From: Salipaludibacillus neizhouensis
Lineage (GTDB): Bacteria; Bacillota; Bacilli; Bacillales; Salisediminibacteriaceae
Reading direction: 5' to 3'
DNA: 64,000 nt
NCBI RefSeq assembly: GCF_002886185.1
Contig: NZ_KZ614146.1
Coordinates: forward strand, 2,216,930-2,280,929
Position numbers and translations under genes: made by a program. The notes beneath the pieces were generated by a model, which saw only the letters and a program-made list of their open reading frames with translations, was not told where the DNA came from and searched no databases. How positions within the stretch are numbered: position 1 is the first letter of the stretch; each line of letters begins with the position of its first letter. Below are positions 1 to 8,412 of the stretch, piece by piece.

Positions 1-726
1 ATCCTTTGCCTCCGCATGGGAAATGCCAATATGAAGATCTGCATCCCCGTACTTATCTGTGAGTTCTTGGATAATACGTTGAACCGCTTTCTTTTTTCCT
101 CGTACTTTCTCAAACGGATACACCTCTCCTTCAGGATTTAATGAAAGGATTGGTTTTATTTTCAAAAGAGAACCTAAAATGGCGGACGCTTTACCGATTC
201 TACCGTTTTTCTCTAAATATTCCAATGTATCCACCATAAAGTAAACATTTGTATCTTCCAGAAGCTCACTTAATCGATCCATACAAACCTTTTTACTAGC
301 ACCAGCCTGAGCAAGAGTTGCTAGCTCTACAATAATTACGCCAATAGCATAAGAAGCCCTTTTAGAGTCTACAACAGTTACCGGAACTTCATCGCCCAAT
401 GTCTGAGAAGCAATATAAGAGGACTGAAACGTACCACTCAACTTTGAGGATAAATGAATAGAAATAATATCAGATTGATTATACTCCTCATGTAGGCGAC
501 GATACACTGTCTCGAACTGATGCGGGGTCGGCTGAGAGGTAGTTGGTATGTCTTGCGTGCTTGTTAGCTTTTCGTAAAATTCACCGGATGTTAAATCGAC
601 CCCATCTTCATAAGAATCTTCCCCAAAATGAACAGTTAATGGTACAACAGAAATGTCTAATTCCTTTTGTAGATACAGTGGAATATCAGCAGTAGAATCT
701 GTAACAATTTTTACTGTTTTCATCAT
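1..726 (-). CDS. DegV family fatty-acid-binding protein (FakB type), 3' end cut by window edge
   Basis: Reading the minus strand from 726 gives an open frame to the window edge (242 codons; the family is usually about 280 residues). It starts MMKTVKIVTDSTADIP, the DegV signature, and continues with SQPTPHQFE, LSSKLSGTFQSS and VDSKRASYAIG, which line the lipid pocket in DegV/FakB proteins. A GGGGG ribosome site precedes the two ATGs at 726 and 723. Family knowledge: these proteins bind a fatty acid and present it to the kinase FakA. The next gene upstream, 22 bp away, is a FakA-type kinase, so the two are probably one functional unit. The C-terminus is not visible. Confidence 0.9.
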   Translation of the reverse strand, partial: MMKTVKIVTDSTADIPLYLQKELDISVVPLTVHFGEDSYEDGVDLTSGEFYEKLTSTQDIPTTSQPTPHQFETVYRRLHEEYNQSDIISIHLSSKLSGTFQSSYIASQTLGDEVPVTVVDSKRASYAIGVIIVELATLAQAGASKKVCMDRLSELLEDTNVYFMVDTLEYLEKNGRIGKASAILGSLLKIKPILSLNPEGEVYPFEKVRGKKKAVQRIIQELTDKYGDADLHIGISHAEAKD

Positions 727-747
727 TTTATCCCCCTAATATAATCA

Positions 748-2439
748 CTATTCCACCGCTAAGATGTAGGAATATAATGGTTGATCTCCGATGTGAATTT
801 CTACTTCGATGTCTTCATATTTTCCTTCAATATATTCTCCTAGCTCTTTTGCTTCCACGGAATTACGGTCTTCACCATGAATAATCGTGACAATTTCACA
901 ATTTTCGTCAACCATTTGATCAATCAGTTCTTTTGCCACATTTTGAACAGAAGACCCCGTAGAAATGATATTTTTTTCATGAATTCCCATGAAATCACCT
1001 TTTTTAATCTTCACTCCGTTAAGGCTTGTATCACGGACAGCATACGTGACCTCACCAGTTTTTACGTCTGTCATTGCTTCTGCCATTTCTTTCGCATTCT
1101 CCTCAAGAGAAAGTATATTATTGAAAGCCAGCATAGCTGCAAGACCTTGTGGTACAGATTTAGAAGCAACAACGACTACTTCTAGTTCAGATACTTCTGC
1201 TGCTTGATTTGCAGCCATCACGATATTACTGTTGTTAGGTAACAAAATCACTTTTTCAGCATTGCAACCTTCAATGGCTTTAACAAAGTCTTCTGTAGAT
1301 GGATTCATTGTTTGACCACCTTCGATCACTCTTTTTACACCTAAACCTTTAAATAAGTCGGCTATTCCAGAGCCCATACCCACTGTAATAACAGCAAACT
1401 CCGTTTTCTTTTCTTTTGCATTTGTTGTGGAATTTTGTTCAGAAGCCTGCGAATCATCGTTTAAAATACTCGAATGTTGTTCTCTCATATTTTCAATTTT
1501 TACATTAACTAATGAGCCGAATTTTTGGGCTTCGGTAATCACATTTCCAGGGTATTCCACATGAATGTGAATTTTTAATAAGTCTTCGTCGGAAACAACT
1601 AATAAAGAATCTCCATATTCATCCAACTTGTTTCGGAATTGATCTTCATTGAAGGCATTTTCCTTTATTTTATCGTTATCAAACTTAACCATGACCTCTG
1701 TGCAATAGCCAAATTCAATATCCTCTGTGGCCATATGGCTTTGGGCTGATAATTGATGGTGCTCAAGTTTTATTAACTCGTCCAAGTCAGGAGCGTCTTG
1801 TTCTACCATATCAACAATTTTCTCACCTTTTAACACAGCCAAAAAGCCCTCATAAATTGTTACAAGGCCTTGTCCTCCAGAATCAACTACGCCGACTTCC
1901 TTTAAAACAGGAAGTAAATCTGGAGTCCTTTCTAGGGAATCCTTTGATTCTTGGAGAATATCCTGCATTACTTTAATAATATCATTGTTCTTTTTACTTG
2001 ATTCAGTCCCTTTCTTAGCAGCATCTTTCGCTACGGTTAGAATGGTCCCTTCCACTGGTTTCATCACTGCCTTGTATGCCATCTCCACGCCATACTCAAG
2101 TGCTTTACTCAGCTCTTTGGAAGTAATTGTTTCTTTACCTTCTACTGATTTAGAGAATCCCCTGAATAGTTGAGATAAAATAACCCCTGAATTTCCTCGT
2201 GCCCCCATCAGCAATCCTTTTGCAAAACTAGAACTAATAAGTCCTACATGATTGGCTGACTGGTCCTTGACCTCTTTCACACCTGACGTGATTGTTAAGT
2301 TCATGTTTGTACCTGTATCTCCATCAGGAACTGGAAATACGTTTAATGCATCAATTTTCTTTGAGTTTTTGGAAAGATTATTTGCACCTTCGATAAGCAT
2401 TTTTGCAAACTTTTTTCCTTCAATACTTTTCACCGTCAC
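748..2439 (-). CDS. yloV: FakA-type fatty acid kinase, DAK2 domain (YloV)
   Basis: This 563-residue protein has an N-terminal DAK2 (dihydroxyacetone kinase-like) nucleotide-binding domain with VPDGDTGTN at residues 37-45 and GARGNSGVI at 79-87. VVDSGGQG follows near 186, and the C-terminal half is the FakA-type domain. In the known system, FakA phosphorylates exogenous fatty acids held by a DegV/FakB protein, feeding phospholipid synthesis. It follows yloU by 25 bp and precedes a degV gene, so yloU-yloV-degV looks like one transcript. Length and order yloU-yloV match B. subtilis, where sdaAB rather than degV comes next. The kinase function is inferred from the family. Confidence 0.93.
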   Translation of the reverse strand: MTVKSIEGKKFAKMLIEGANNLSKNSKKIDALNVFPVPDGDTGTNMNLTITSGVKEVKDQSANHVGLISSSFAKGLLMGARGNSGVILSQLFRGFSKSVEGKETITSKELSKALEYGVEMAYKAVMKPVEGTILTVAKDAAKKGTESSKKNNDIIKVMQDILQESKDSLERTPDLLPVLKEVGVVDSGGQGLVTIYEGFLAVLKGEKIVDMVEQDAPDLDELIKLEHHQLSAQSHMATEDIEFGYCTEVMVKFDNDKIKENAFNEDQFRNKLDEYGDSLLVVSDEDLLKIHIHVEYPGNVITEAQKFGSLVNVKIENMREQHSSILNDDSQASEQNSTTNAKEKKTEFAVITVGMGSGIADLFKGLGVKRVIEGGQTMNPSTEDFVKAIEGCNAEKVILLPNNSNIVMAANQAAEVSELEVVVVASKSVPQGLAAMLAFNNILSLEENAKEMAEAMTDVKTGEVTYAVRDTSLNGVKIKKGDFMGIHEKNIISTGSSVQNVAKELIDQMVDENCEIVTIIHGEDRNSVEAKELGEYIEGKYEDIEVEIHIGDQPLYSYILAVE

Positions 2440-2464
2440 GAATGTTCCTCCTAACTAAACGTGC

Positions 2465-2830
2465 TTACGGATTAGTAACACGAACTCCTTGAACAAATAT
2501 ATTAACAGAGTCTACCACTAAACCGAGCATTTGTTCCAATTGGTATTTTACTTTCGACTGCACATTATGAGCTACTTCAGAAATTTTCGTGCCATAGCTG
2601 ACAATGATATACATATCTATATGGATATTTGCGTCCTCATCTTCACGGATGACCACACCCCGAGCTAAATTCTCTTTTCCTAATAAATCAGTAATACCAT
2701 CTTTCAACTGTTTTTGTGAAGCCATTCCTACAATACCGTAGCAATCAACTGCGGCACCACCTGCAATGACAGCAACTACTTCTTTTGATACGTCAATATT
2801 ACCAAACTTTGTTTTCATCTCTATGGTCAT
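2465..2830 (-). CDS. yloU: Asp23/Gls24 family envelope stress protein (YloU)
   Basis: A 121-residue Asp23/Gls24 (DUF322) protein. The pattern is typical: an N-terminal strand, the segment EVVAVIAGGAAVDCYGIVGMASQ, then an amphipathic IHIDMYIIVSYG strand and a C-terminal VNIFVQGVRV. The family is cytoplasmic or membrane-associated and linked to envelope stress and lipid metabolism; the molecular role is not established. An AAAGGAGG site lies 8 bases before the ATG. It is first in the yloU-yloV-degV unit and divergent from rpmB, the same arrangement as in B. subtilis. Confidence 0.92.
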   Translation of the reverse strand: MTIEMKTKFGNIDVSKEVVAVIAGGAAVDCYGIVGMASQKQLKDGITDLLGKENLARGVVIREDEDANIHIDMYIIVSYGTKISEVAHNVQSKVKYQLEQMLGLVVDSVNIFVQGVRVTNP

Positions 2831-2985
2831 TCCAAATGCCTCCTTTAAGCTGTTTACCTCTTGGCTATCGTCATTTTACTATAAAACTTGGTAATTTGAA
2901 AGAAGAGTTACAGGTGTAACAAAAAAATCAAAGCTCTTTACAAACAGTGTCAAGTTAATTTACTTGATGAATGTTAAGATTTCAC

Positions 2986-3014
2986 TTGAAATATTTCAGT
3001 CGTTATGCTAATAT
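2986..3014 (+). promoter_or_regulatory. Sigma-A promoter of rpmB
   Basis: TTGAAA at 2986-2991 and TAATAT at 3009-3014 are separated by 17 bases, a good match to a housekeeping promoter. It lies about 75 bases before the rpmB start codon in the divergent yloU/rpmB spacer. Confidence 0.6.
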
Positions 3015-3089
3015 AACCAAGTGTCTAATTATGAAATATAAACGAATACGAATGATTGTACTCATCGTGAATCAGAAGGAGGGATAATC

Positions 3090-3278
3090 ATGGCACGTAA
3101 ATGTGTTATTACAGGAAAAGGTCCTAGAACTGGAAATGCACGCTCTCACGCGTTGAATTCTACAAAGCGTCGTTGGGGCGCAAACGTTCAAAAAGTAAGA
3201 ATTCTAGTTGACGGCAAGCCGAAACGTGTATATGTTTCCGCAAGAGCTCTTAAATCCGGAAAAGTGGAACGTGTATAA
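3090..3278 (+). CDS. rpmB: 50S ribosomal protein L28
   Basis: A 62-residue L28 protein: [20 protein letters not shown], a basic core and the terminal [13 protein letters not shown] are all diagnostic. GAAGGAGGG precedes the ATG. Only Cys4 remains of the residues that form a zinc ribbon in some L28 proteins, so this is the zinc-independent form. It is one of only two plus-strand genes in the window, divergent from yloU and convergent with spoVM, as in B. subtilis. A strong terminator follows at 3355. Confidence 0.98.
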   Translation: MARKCVITGKGPRTGNARSHALNSTKRRWGANVQKVRILVDGKPKRVYVSARALKSGKVERV

Positions 3279-3354
3279 TTGAAATGAAGTTAAAGGATTT
3301 TGCTAAAATGAGAAAAGGTTTTTATTATATCCGCTTCTGTTCTAGCATGTCCAA

Positions 3355-3390
3355 ATTAAAAAACGGCGCACCCAGCGCCGTTTTTTCTTT
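3355..3390 (+). terminator. Terminator downstream of rpmB
   Basis: A GC-rich stem (CGGCGC at 3364-3369 with GCGCCG at 3375-3380) is flanked by six A and six T, giving a 12-bp perfect inverted repeat with a T-run. The A/T flanks are symmetric, so it could also stop transcription from the spoVM side. Confidence 0.93.
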
Positions 3391-3449
3391 TTATCTATTA
3401 TAGTAGTTGTTTTTCTTTCTCTGCCGATCCGGCAGTGGCGGGAGCATCC

Positions 3450-3490
3450 ATTACATTAAGCACCTATACGCATTCATAGGTGCTTGTAAT
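3450..3490. repeat. AGCACCTA-type palindromic hairpin
   Basis: Inverted repeat AAGCACCTAT (3458-3467) with ATAGGTGCTT (3476-3485), extended by ATTACA/TGTAAT arms. The core AGCACCTA...TAGGTGCT recurs at 19194, 61694 and 63810. There is no T-run, so it is not an obvious terminator. The 270-base spacer between rpmB and spoVM otherwise holds only the rpmB terminator. Confidence 0.7.
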
Positions 3491-3550
3491 TTCCGCAAAG
3501 GTAGATGCAATAAGAATAAAACGATAAGATACCCTTTTTGAGACCCAACC

Positions 3551-3631
3551 TTAACTTTTTTTGAATGTGCCGAGAACCGCTCTAACAAAGCCTCCAATAA
3601 ATCTAGGTAATTTAATAGTATAAAATTTCAA
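3551..3631 (-). CDS. spoVM: Stage V sporulation protein M, 26 aa, TTG start
   Basis: A 26-codon gene too short for routine ORF callers. It begins with TTG at 3631 behind a strong GAGGAGGGG site. The product, starting MKFYTIKLPRFIGGFVRAVL and ending GTFKKS, is unmistakably SpoVM, an amphipathic peptide that marks the curved forespore membrane and anchors SpoIVA for coat assembly. The B. subtilis peptide is also 26 residues; the Pro9 kink and the Gly-Gly are kept. It lies between thiN and rpmB, as in B. subtilis. In that species it is sigma-E dependent, but I could not find a convincing sigma-E promoter here. Confidence 0.95.
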   Translation of the reverse strand: MKFYTIKLPRFIGGFVRAVLGTFKKS

Positions 3632-3779
3632 TACTTTCCCCTCCTCGAAAGGACACTCCCTGATAAGTAAGCCCTTGTGTTTGAGAAAACATCCATTAAT
3701 GTATCGTTGTTAACAGTATATTCAAGGTCGTAGAAATAGTACCTGTTTTTTCAAAGTAATCTAATTTTAAATCTTTCTA

Positions 3780-4424
3780 TCAGTCCCTTGATTGAATCAA
3801 AAACAACTTTCCACCGGTAAACTTGATTACTCCTTCAACGTCAGTAATTTCGTTACTGATACATAGACTGGAGCCTTGCATCAATGTCTGTTTTTCCAAC
3901 GGGTATTTAAAACCTGTAAGTGACAACCCTTCCACAAAAGGAGTAAAAGGAATTAAAGAAACATAAGTATAAGCCCCTTTCGTCACTTTATACGTTCCCT
4001 TTTCTCTTAAACTCATTTTATTCCAACGATCCAAAATGGAGACCGGTATATTCGTTTTTAATCCTTTTAATAACAATTGGGCATTTATAAACAAGTGATC
4101 TAACCTGCCTCCGGTTGCCCCTACCAAAATTATCTCTTCCGGATTTCGTTTTAATACCCACGTTAAAGCCAGTTCCATATCTGTTTGATCTTTTTGTTTT
4201 GGGAAAACATCTAATTCAACAGACTTTTTATGGATCCATTCCAATTCCTCGTTGGTAATAGAATCAAAGTCTCCAATCGCATGAGTTGGTACTATTCCAT
4301 TCTCCATCAGTACTAAGACGCCTCGATCAACTCCTACAAACTTTGCCAGTGGGTACTCTTCCTTAATGTCTTCGAGCAATGGCACATGATTTAACGGACC
4401 TCCGGCATATAATATATACGTCAA
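3780..4424 (-). CDS. thiN: Thiamine pyrophosphokinase
   Basis: ThiN transfers pyrophosphate from ATP to thiamine to make thiamine diphosphate in the cytosol. Motifs visible: YILYAGGPLNH at the start, VGVDRG, HAIGDFDSI (metal/ATP site), KDQTDMELAL and GATGGRLDH, all typical. The frame is open to 4571, but I place the start at the TTG at 4424, 6 bases after AGAAGGAGAG. That gives 214 residues, the same length as B. subtilis ThiN, and removes a non-homologous extension encoded by repeat-like DNA. Unlike B. subtilis, a terminator and repeat sequence separate it from rpe, so it probably has its own promoter. Confidence 0.92.
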   Translation of the reverse strand: MTYILYAGGPLNHVPLLEDIKEEYPLAKFVGVDRGVLVLMENGIVPTHAIGDFDSITNEELEWIHKKSVELDVFPKQKDQTDMELALTWVLKRNPEEIILVGATGGRLDHLFINAQLLLKGLKTNIPVSILDRWNKMSLREKGTYKVTKGAYTYVSLIPFTPFVEGLSLTGFKYPLEKQTLMQGSSLCISNEITDVEGVIKFTGGKLFLIQSRD

Positions 4425-4524
4425 CAGAAACTCTCCTTCTAAGAGAAATTGAAGTGCCCGGAAGCTCTTCTTACCCCTCATTGTCTTATTAATCGACGAA
4501 CTCTTAGTTTTTAAGAAACATCCC

Positions 4525-4605
4525 CTGCTAAAAGCGCTGTCTAAAGCAAATTCAAGCCCCTTCTTGTTCAAAAGAAAACAACAACCCTCTAAAAACTAGA
4601 AGTTA
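4525..4605. repeat. Dispersed repeat family B, copy 1
   Basis: This stretch resembles 37441-37540 closely: a CTAAAGCAAATTCAAGCCCC block, then TTCTTGTTCAAAAG, AAACAACA, CTCTAA and AACTA in the same order and spacing. Copy 3 reads CTAGAGCGGGTTCGAACCC, TTCTGTTCGAA, AAACAACA, CTCTAA, AACTA. Both copies sit directly beside a terminator. With the terminator at 4615, it explains the 360-base gap between thiN and rpe. The rest of that gap shows nothing recognisable. Confidence 0.6.
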
Positions 4606-4614
4606 TAAATTATT

Positions 4615-4654
4615 TTTAAAAAACGACTGTCGCTTTGAATATGCAACAGTCGTT
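4615..4654 (-). terminator. Terminator downstream of rpe
   Basis: AACGACTGT (4622-4630) pairs with ACAGTCGTT (4646-4654). On the minus strand the stem is followed by a T-rich run. It ends the prpC-prkC-rsgA-rpe transcript before thiN. Confidence 0.8.
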
Positions 4655-4784
4655 ATCATTAGTAATCCCCACATAATCTATGTAAGAGTTAACTTAGAGG
4701 TGCTAGTGGTGAAAGAAATGTCCAGCTTCCTCTCACACTACCAACGACCACAATGCGGGTCTTAACTATTCTATCTTGTGTACC

Positions 4785-5435
4785 CTATATTGAACCTCGA
4801 ATACTATCAATAGCTTCTTTTCGGTTAGTTTTTCCGTAGATTGCGGAACCAGAAACCAATACATTCGCACCTGCAGTTTCACACAAACGGGCAGTAACCG
4901 GATTTACTCCTCCATCTATTTCAATATCGATGTCTTTTCCTAAACGGTCAACCAATTCTTTCACCTGTGACACTTTTGGCAACACTTGATGAATAAAAGA
5001 CTGCCCGCCAAATCCAGGATTGACCGTCATAAGTAAAACTAAATCAACATCTTCTATCACATGTTGAATAAGAGAAACCGGAGTAGCAGGATTTAAAACT
5101 ACCCCTGCCTTCGCACCTGAATCTTTGATCAACTGAATAGTTCTATGAAGATGGGGGCATGCTTCTGCATGCACACTAATAATGTCAGCCCCGGCTTTTG
5201 CAAAAGCCGGAATGTAATTGTCTGGGTTTTCAATCATTAAATGAACATCCAGTGGCAGTTTCGTTAACGGACGAATTGCATCGACAATAAGTGGACCTAT
5301 CGTAATGTTTGGAACAAAATGCCCATCCATCACATCAACATGAATATAGTCAGCACCACCTTTTTCCACGTCAATAATTTCTTCTCCGAGTTTTGCAAAA
5401 TTTGCTGCTAAAATCGATGGAGCAATTTTCATCAT
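4785..5435 (-). CDS. rpe: Ribulose-phosphate 3-epimerase
   Basis: A 216-residue TIM-barrel enzyme that interconverts ribulose 5-phosphate and xylulose 5-phosphate in the pentose phosphate pathway. Motifs: MKIAPSILAANF, HVDVMDGHFVPN (catalytic Asp and metal ligands), DVHLMIENP, NPGFGGQSF (phosphate loop) and IEIDGGV (second catalytic Asp), ending with VSGSAIYG. GGAGG lies 8 bases before the first of two ATGs. It starts 2 bases after the rsgA stop, so the two are translationally close, as in B. subtilis. Confidence 0.97.
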   Translation of the reverse strand: MMKIAPSILAANFAKLGEEIIDVEKGGADYIHVDVMDGHFVPNITIGPLIVDAIRPLTKLPLDVHLMIENPDNYIPAFAKAGADIISVHAEACPHLHRTIQLIKDSGAKAGVVLNPATPVSLIQHVIEDVDLVLLMTVNPGFGGQSFIHQVLPKVSQVKELVDRLGKDIDIEIDGGVNPVTARLCETAGANVLVSGSAIYGKTNRKEAIDSIRGSI

Positions 5436-5437
5436 AA

Positions 5438-6322
5438 CTAGTACCTCCGTTTTTGACTTTTAATTTCATCTAAAAACTCTAAATAGTGTTCATAACGATG
5501 TGTTGCTATCTCTCCATTTGCTACAGAATCCTTGACTGCACACGATGGCTCATTGACATGAGTACACATTCGAAATTTACAATCATTTAATCGCTCTAAC
5601 ATTTCCGGAAAATAATGTGCGAGATCATATTGATCAATCCCTTGAAAATCTAATGAACTAAATCCAGGCGTGTCTGCAACATAGCCACCAGCTTCAAGCG
5701 GAATTAACTCCACATGTCTCGTAGTATGCTTACCTCTACCTAAGCTTTTAGAGATTTCATCTGTCTCGATATCGAGTTTAGGGTTTAAGGCATTCAAAAG
5801 AGAGGATTTCCCTACACCAGACTGCCCCGCCAACACAGAAATAGTACCATTTAAGAATGGTTCTAATTTTTTTAACGTCTCCTCCATATAAATCGATGTC
5901 TCTAACACTTCATAATTAAGGTTTTGATAAATCTTTTTGTATTGATTTAAAGACTTCTCGGACTTCTCAGAAGTAAGGTCTATTTTCGATAAACAAATAA
6001 TTGGCTCGATTTTATTTGCTTCAATATGCACGAGAAATCGATCTAATAACACGGGGTTAAAAGAAGGTTTCTCTACAGAAAAGACCAAAATTGCTTGGTC
6101 AACATTTGCAATTGGAGGCCTGACTAATTCATTTTTTCGATCTTCCATTTCCATAATATAACCATCTGTTCTATTTTCAGCTTCAAAATCCACCCAGTCA
6201 CCAACTAAGGGGGAAATTTTTCGCAGTCGGAAATTACCTCTCCCGCGACACTGGAAAATTCCATTTTCATTTTCTACATAATAAAATCCACTTAGCGCTT
6301 TTATAATTCTTCCTCGAGCCAT
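5438..6322 (-). CDS. rsgA: Ribosome small-subunit-dependent GTPase RsgA (YloQ/CpgA)
   Basis: A 294-residue circularly permuted GTPase that helps mature the 30S subunit. An N-terminal OB fold (residues 1-70) is followed by G motifs in permuted order: CLSKIDLT (G4), GQSGVGKSSLLN (G1/P-loop) and DTPGFSSLD (G3). The C-terminal zinc knuckle CKFRMCTHVNEPSC comes next. GAGGAGG lies 5 bases before the ATG. In B. subtilis this protein (CpgA) is a substrate of PrkC and PrpC, encoded just upstream in the same order as here. Confidence 0.97.
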   Translation of the reverse strand: MARGRIIKALSGFYYVENENGIFQCRGRGNFRLRKISPLVGDWVDFEAENRTDGYIMEMEDRKNELVRPPIANVDQAILVFSVEKPSFNPVLLDRFLVHIEANKIEPIICLSKIDLTSEKSEKSLNQYKKIYQNLNYEVLETSIYMEETLKKLEPFLNGTISVLAGQSGVGKSSLLNALNPKLDIETDEISKSLGRGKHTTRHVELIPLEAGGYVADTPGFSSLDFQGIDQYDLAHYFPEMLERLNDCKFRMCTHVNEPSCAVKDSVANGEIATHRYEHYLEFLDEIKSQKRRY

Positions 6323-6342
6323 TCGGACCTCCTCTTAGTTTC

Positions 6343-8412
6343 TTATTCAAACTGCTGAAGCTCTTCATACGTATATTCATAAGGTGAATCTTCAAACTCT
6401 TCGTCGTCTACTTGTAAGATCAGAAAACCAGAGTCTTCCGGCGCTACAGTCATCGGTAAATCAAATGTTGTCGTTTCCGTTATTTCTTCATCAATTAATT
6501 GATTGGGTGTTCTATTTTCCATATCTGTCACAGAGATGCGAATACGATAAACTCTAGGGTCACCATTCGCTTCTTCCGTTTCACTAACTTCGACAACAAA
6601 AGGAACGGTTGCAGTAATAGGTTCTAGTTCCTCTTCCGGCTCTTCTAACTCTTCCTGAGGCTCCGGTTCAGGAACTTCCACAGGTTCAGGACCTCTGGAA
6701 ATTACGACATTCACTGTCGTACGCTCACGAATTTCTGTTCCTCGTGCAGGGTCTTGAGAAACTACACTTCCCTCTTCCATTGTTGGATGGTATTCTTCCT
6801 CAAAACTCATACTTAATAGAGGATTATCGGCTGTAGTCTCGATGACTTCTTCCTGAGTCATCCCAAACAGGTTACTCATAATGTAAGTAGGCCTTTCACT
6901 AACCGTTAATGTTACAACCGTTTCACTAGGGATTACCATTTCTCTCGCTCCTGGAGATTGGTTGATCACTGTATCATCATCATACTGTGACGTTTCTTCA
7001 TACTGTACCTCTACTGATTCAAATTCATATTCTTCAAGTAGTGTTTCGGCACTCTCCCTTGTCTCACCAGTAATATCTCTCATTTCAATTGGTTCCATTC
7101 CTTCACTAACATACACCGTGATAAGAGTACCTTCTTTAACCGATTCTCCTTCTCCAGGGTTAAGCGAAATGACATGATCCGCTTCCATCTCATCGTCATG
7201 GCGCATCTCCTGTTCAACTTCCAAATTTAATTCGGCAAGGGTTTCAGCAGCCTCTTCATATTCCATTCCTACTATTCCTTCAGGAATCTCAACATCATTC
7301 ACATGAAGCAAGCTTGGAATTAAATAAAAAGAAACAATAAATATACCAATTAGAAATAATATCGCTAGTAGGGATAGTTTAAACCAAAATCTTGCACCTT
7401 TTGGTTTTTTACTTTTAGAAACTGCATCATTCTCTTTCCCTACTTTTGTCTGTTCCGAATTCACTTTACTCGAATTCGGAACAACCATTGTGTTCTGGAA
7501 ATCGCTTCCGCTTTCGTTTTTACCCACAACAGGGACAGCTTTTGTCATTTCGTCATCTTGACTAGAAATGTATTTAGGTGTTTCATTTCTGCGGTCGGGA
7601 TTAAGCAATGTAGACAGATCTGTTTCCATCTCATGGGCAGAATAATACCTTTCGTCCGGATCCTTTGCAGTAGCTTTTGTGATAAAATTCGCCATACTTT
7701 GTGGAAGACCGGGAACTTTTTCTTTTATATCCGGAAGTGGTTCTTGAAGTTGTTTAATAGCAACGGATACTGCCGTATCCCCTTGAAAAGGAACTTCCCC
7801 AGTAAGCATTTCAAACGTGATAATTCCCACCGAGTATAAGTCTGATTTTAACGTAACTTGACCACCCTTGGCCTGCTCGGGCGATAAATAGTGAACAGAA
7901 CCTAAGACCGAGTTCGTATGTGTTATCGTTGCTTCACTGATGGCTCTAGCAATTCCAAAATCAGTTACTTTAGCAATTCCATCAGGTCCCATTAAGATAT
8001 TGTGCGGTTTAAGGTCCCGGTGAATAATGTGATTATCATGTGCATGTCCAACTGCAGAAGTAATTTGTCCTAAAATCCTAACAGTCTCTGCAACTGATAA
8101 CCCCCCACTTTGTTGTATGTAACTTTTCAAGGTCATTCCATCCACGTACTCCATAACGATATAATATAAATTTTCCTCTTCCCCTACATCGTAAATAGTC
8201 ACAACATTCGGGTGTGATAAACTCGTAGCGGATTGAGCCTCTCTACGAAACCGGCGTATGAATTCCTCATCATTGGAGAATTGAGACTTCAGCATTTTTA
8301 CAGCTACTTCACGATCAAGTATAAGATCTTTAGCTAAATAAACATCCGCCATTCCTCCTCCACCGACAGATCGAATTATCTGATAGCGATCATTTATTCT
8401 TTTGTCTTTCAT
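6343..8412 (-). CDS. prkC: PASTA-domain Ser/Thr protein kinase PrkC
   Basis: A 689-residue membrane Hanks-type kinase. The cytosolic kinase domain has a glycine loop at 17-20, Lys39, HRDLKPHN at 131-138 and DFG at 151-153, with a Thr-rich activation loop after it. A single membrane span lies near 345-370. Outside are three PASTA repeats (about 375-585), then a very acidic Glu/Pro linker and a C-terminal beta domain. The family senses muropeptides and wall fragments and controls germination and wall metabolism. It overlaps prpC by 4 bases (ATGA), so kinase and phosphatase are coupled. Confidence 0.97.
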   Translation of the reverse strand: MKDKRINDRYQIIRSVGGGGMADVYLAKDLILDREVAVKMLKSQFSNDEEFIRRFRREAQSATSLSHPNVVTIYDVGEEENLYYIVMEYVDGMTLKSYIQQSGGLSVAETVRILGQITSAVGHAHDNHIIHRDLKPHNILMGPDGIAKVTDFGIARAISEATITHTNSVLGSVHYLSPEQAKGGQVTLKSDLYSVGIITFEMLTGEVPFQGDTAVSVAIKQLQEPLPDIKEKVPGLPQSMANFITKATAKDPDERYYSAHEMETDLSTLLNPDRRNETPKYISSQDDEMTKAVPVVGKNESGSDFQNTMVVPNSSKVNSEQTKVGKENDAVSKSKKPKGARFWFKLSLLAILFLIGIFIVSFYLIPSLLHVNDVEIPEGIVGMEYEEAAETLAELNLEVEQEMRHDDEMEADHVISLNPGEGESVKEGTLITVYVSEGMEPIEMRDITGETRESAETLLEEYEFESVEVQYEETSQYDDDTVINQSPGAREMVIPSETVVTLTVSERPTYIMSNLFGMTQEEVIETTADNPLLSMSFEEEYHPTMEEGSVVSQDPARGTEIRERTTVNVVISRGPEPVEVPEPEPQEELEEPEEELEPITATVPFVVEVSETEEANGDPRVYRIRISVTDMENRTPNQLIDEEITETTTFDLPMTVAPEDSGFLILQVDDEEFEDSPYEYTYEELQQFE

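Noticed and set aside
3698-3723. Sigma-E promoter for spoVM (GAATATA and GATACATT)
   Set aside because: The elements resemble the consensus but are only 11 bases apart, shorter than the usual 13-15.
4425-4571. N-terminal extension of ThiN to an ATG at 4571 (263 residues)
   Set aside because: The extension has no ThiN similarity, includes repeat-like DNA, and the TTG at 4424 has a proper ribosome site and gives the exact family length.
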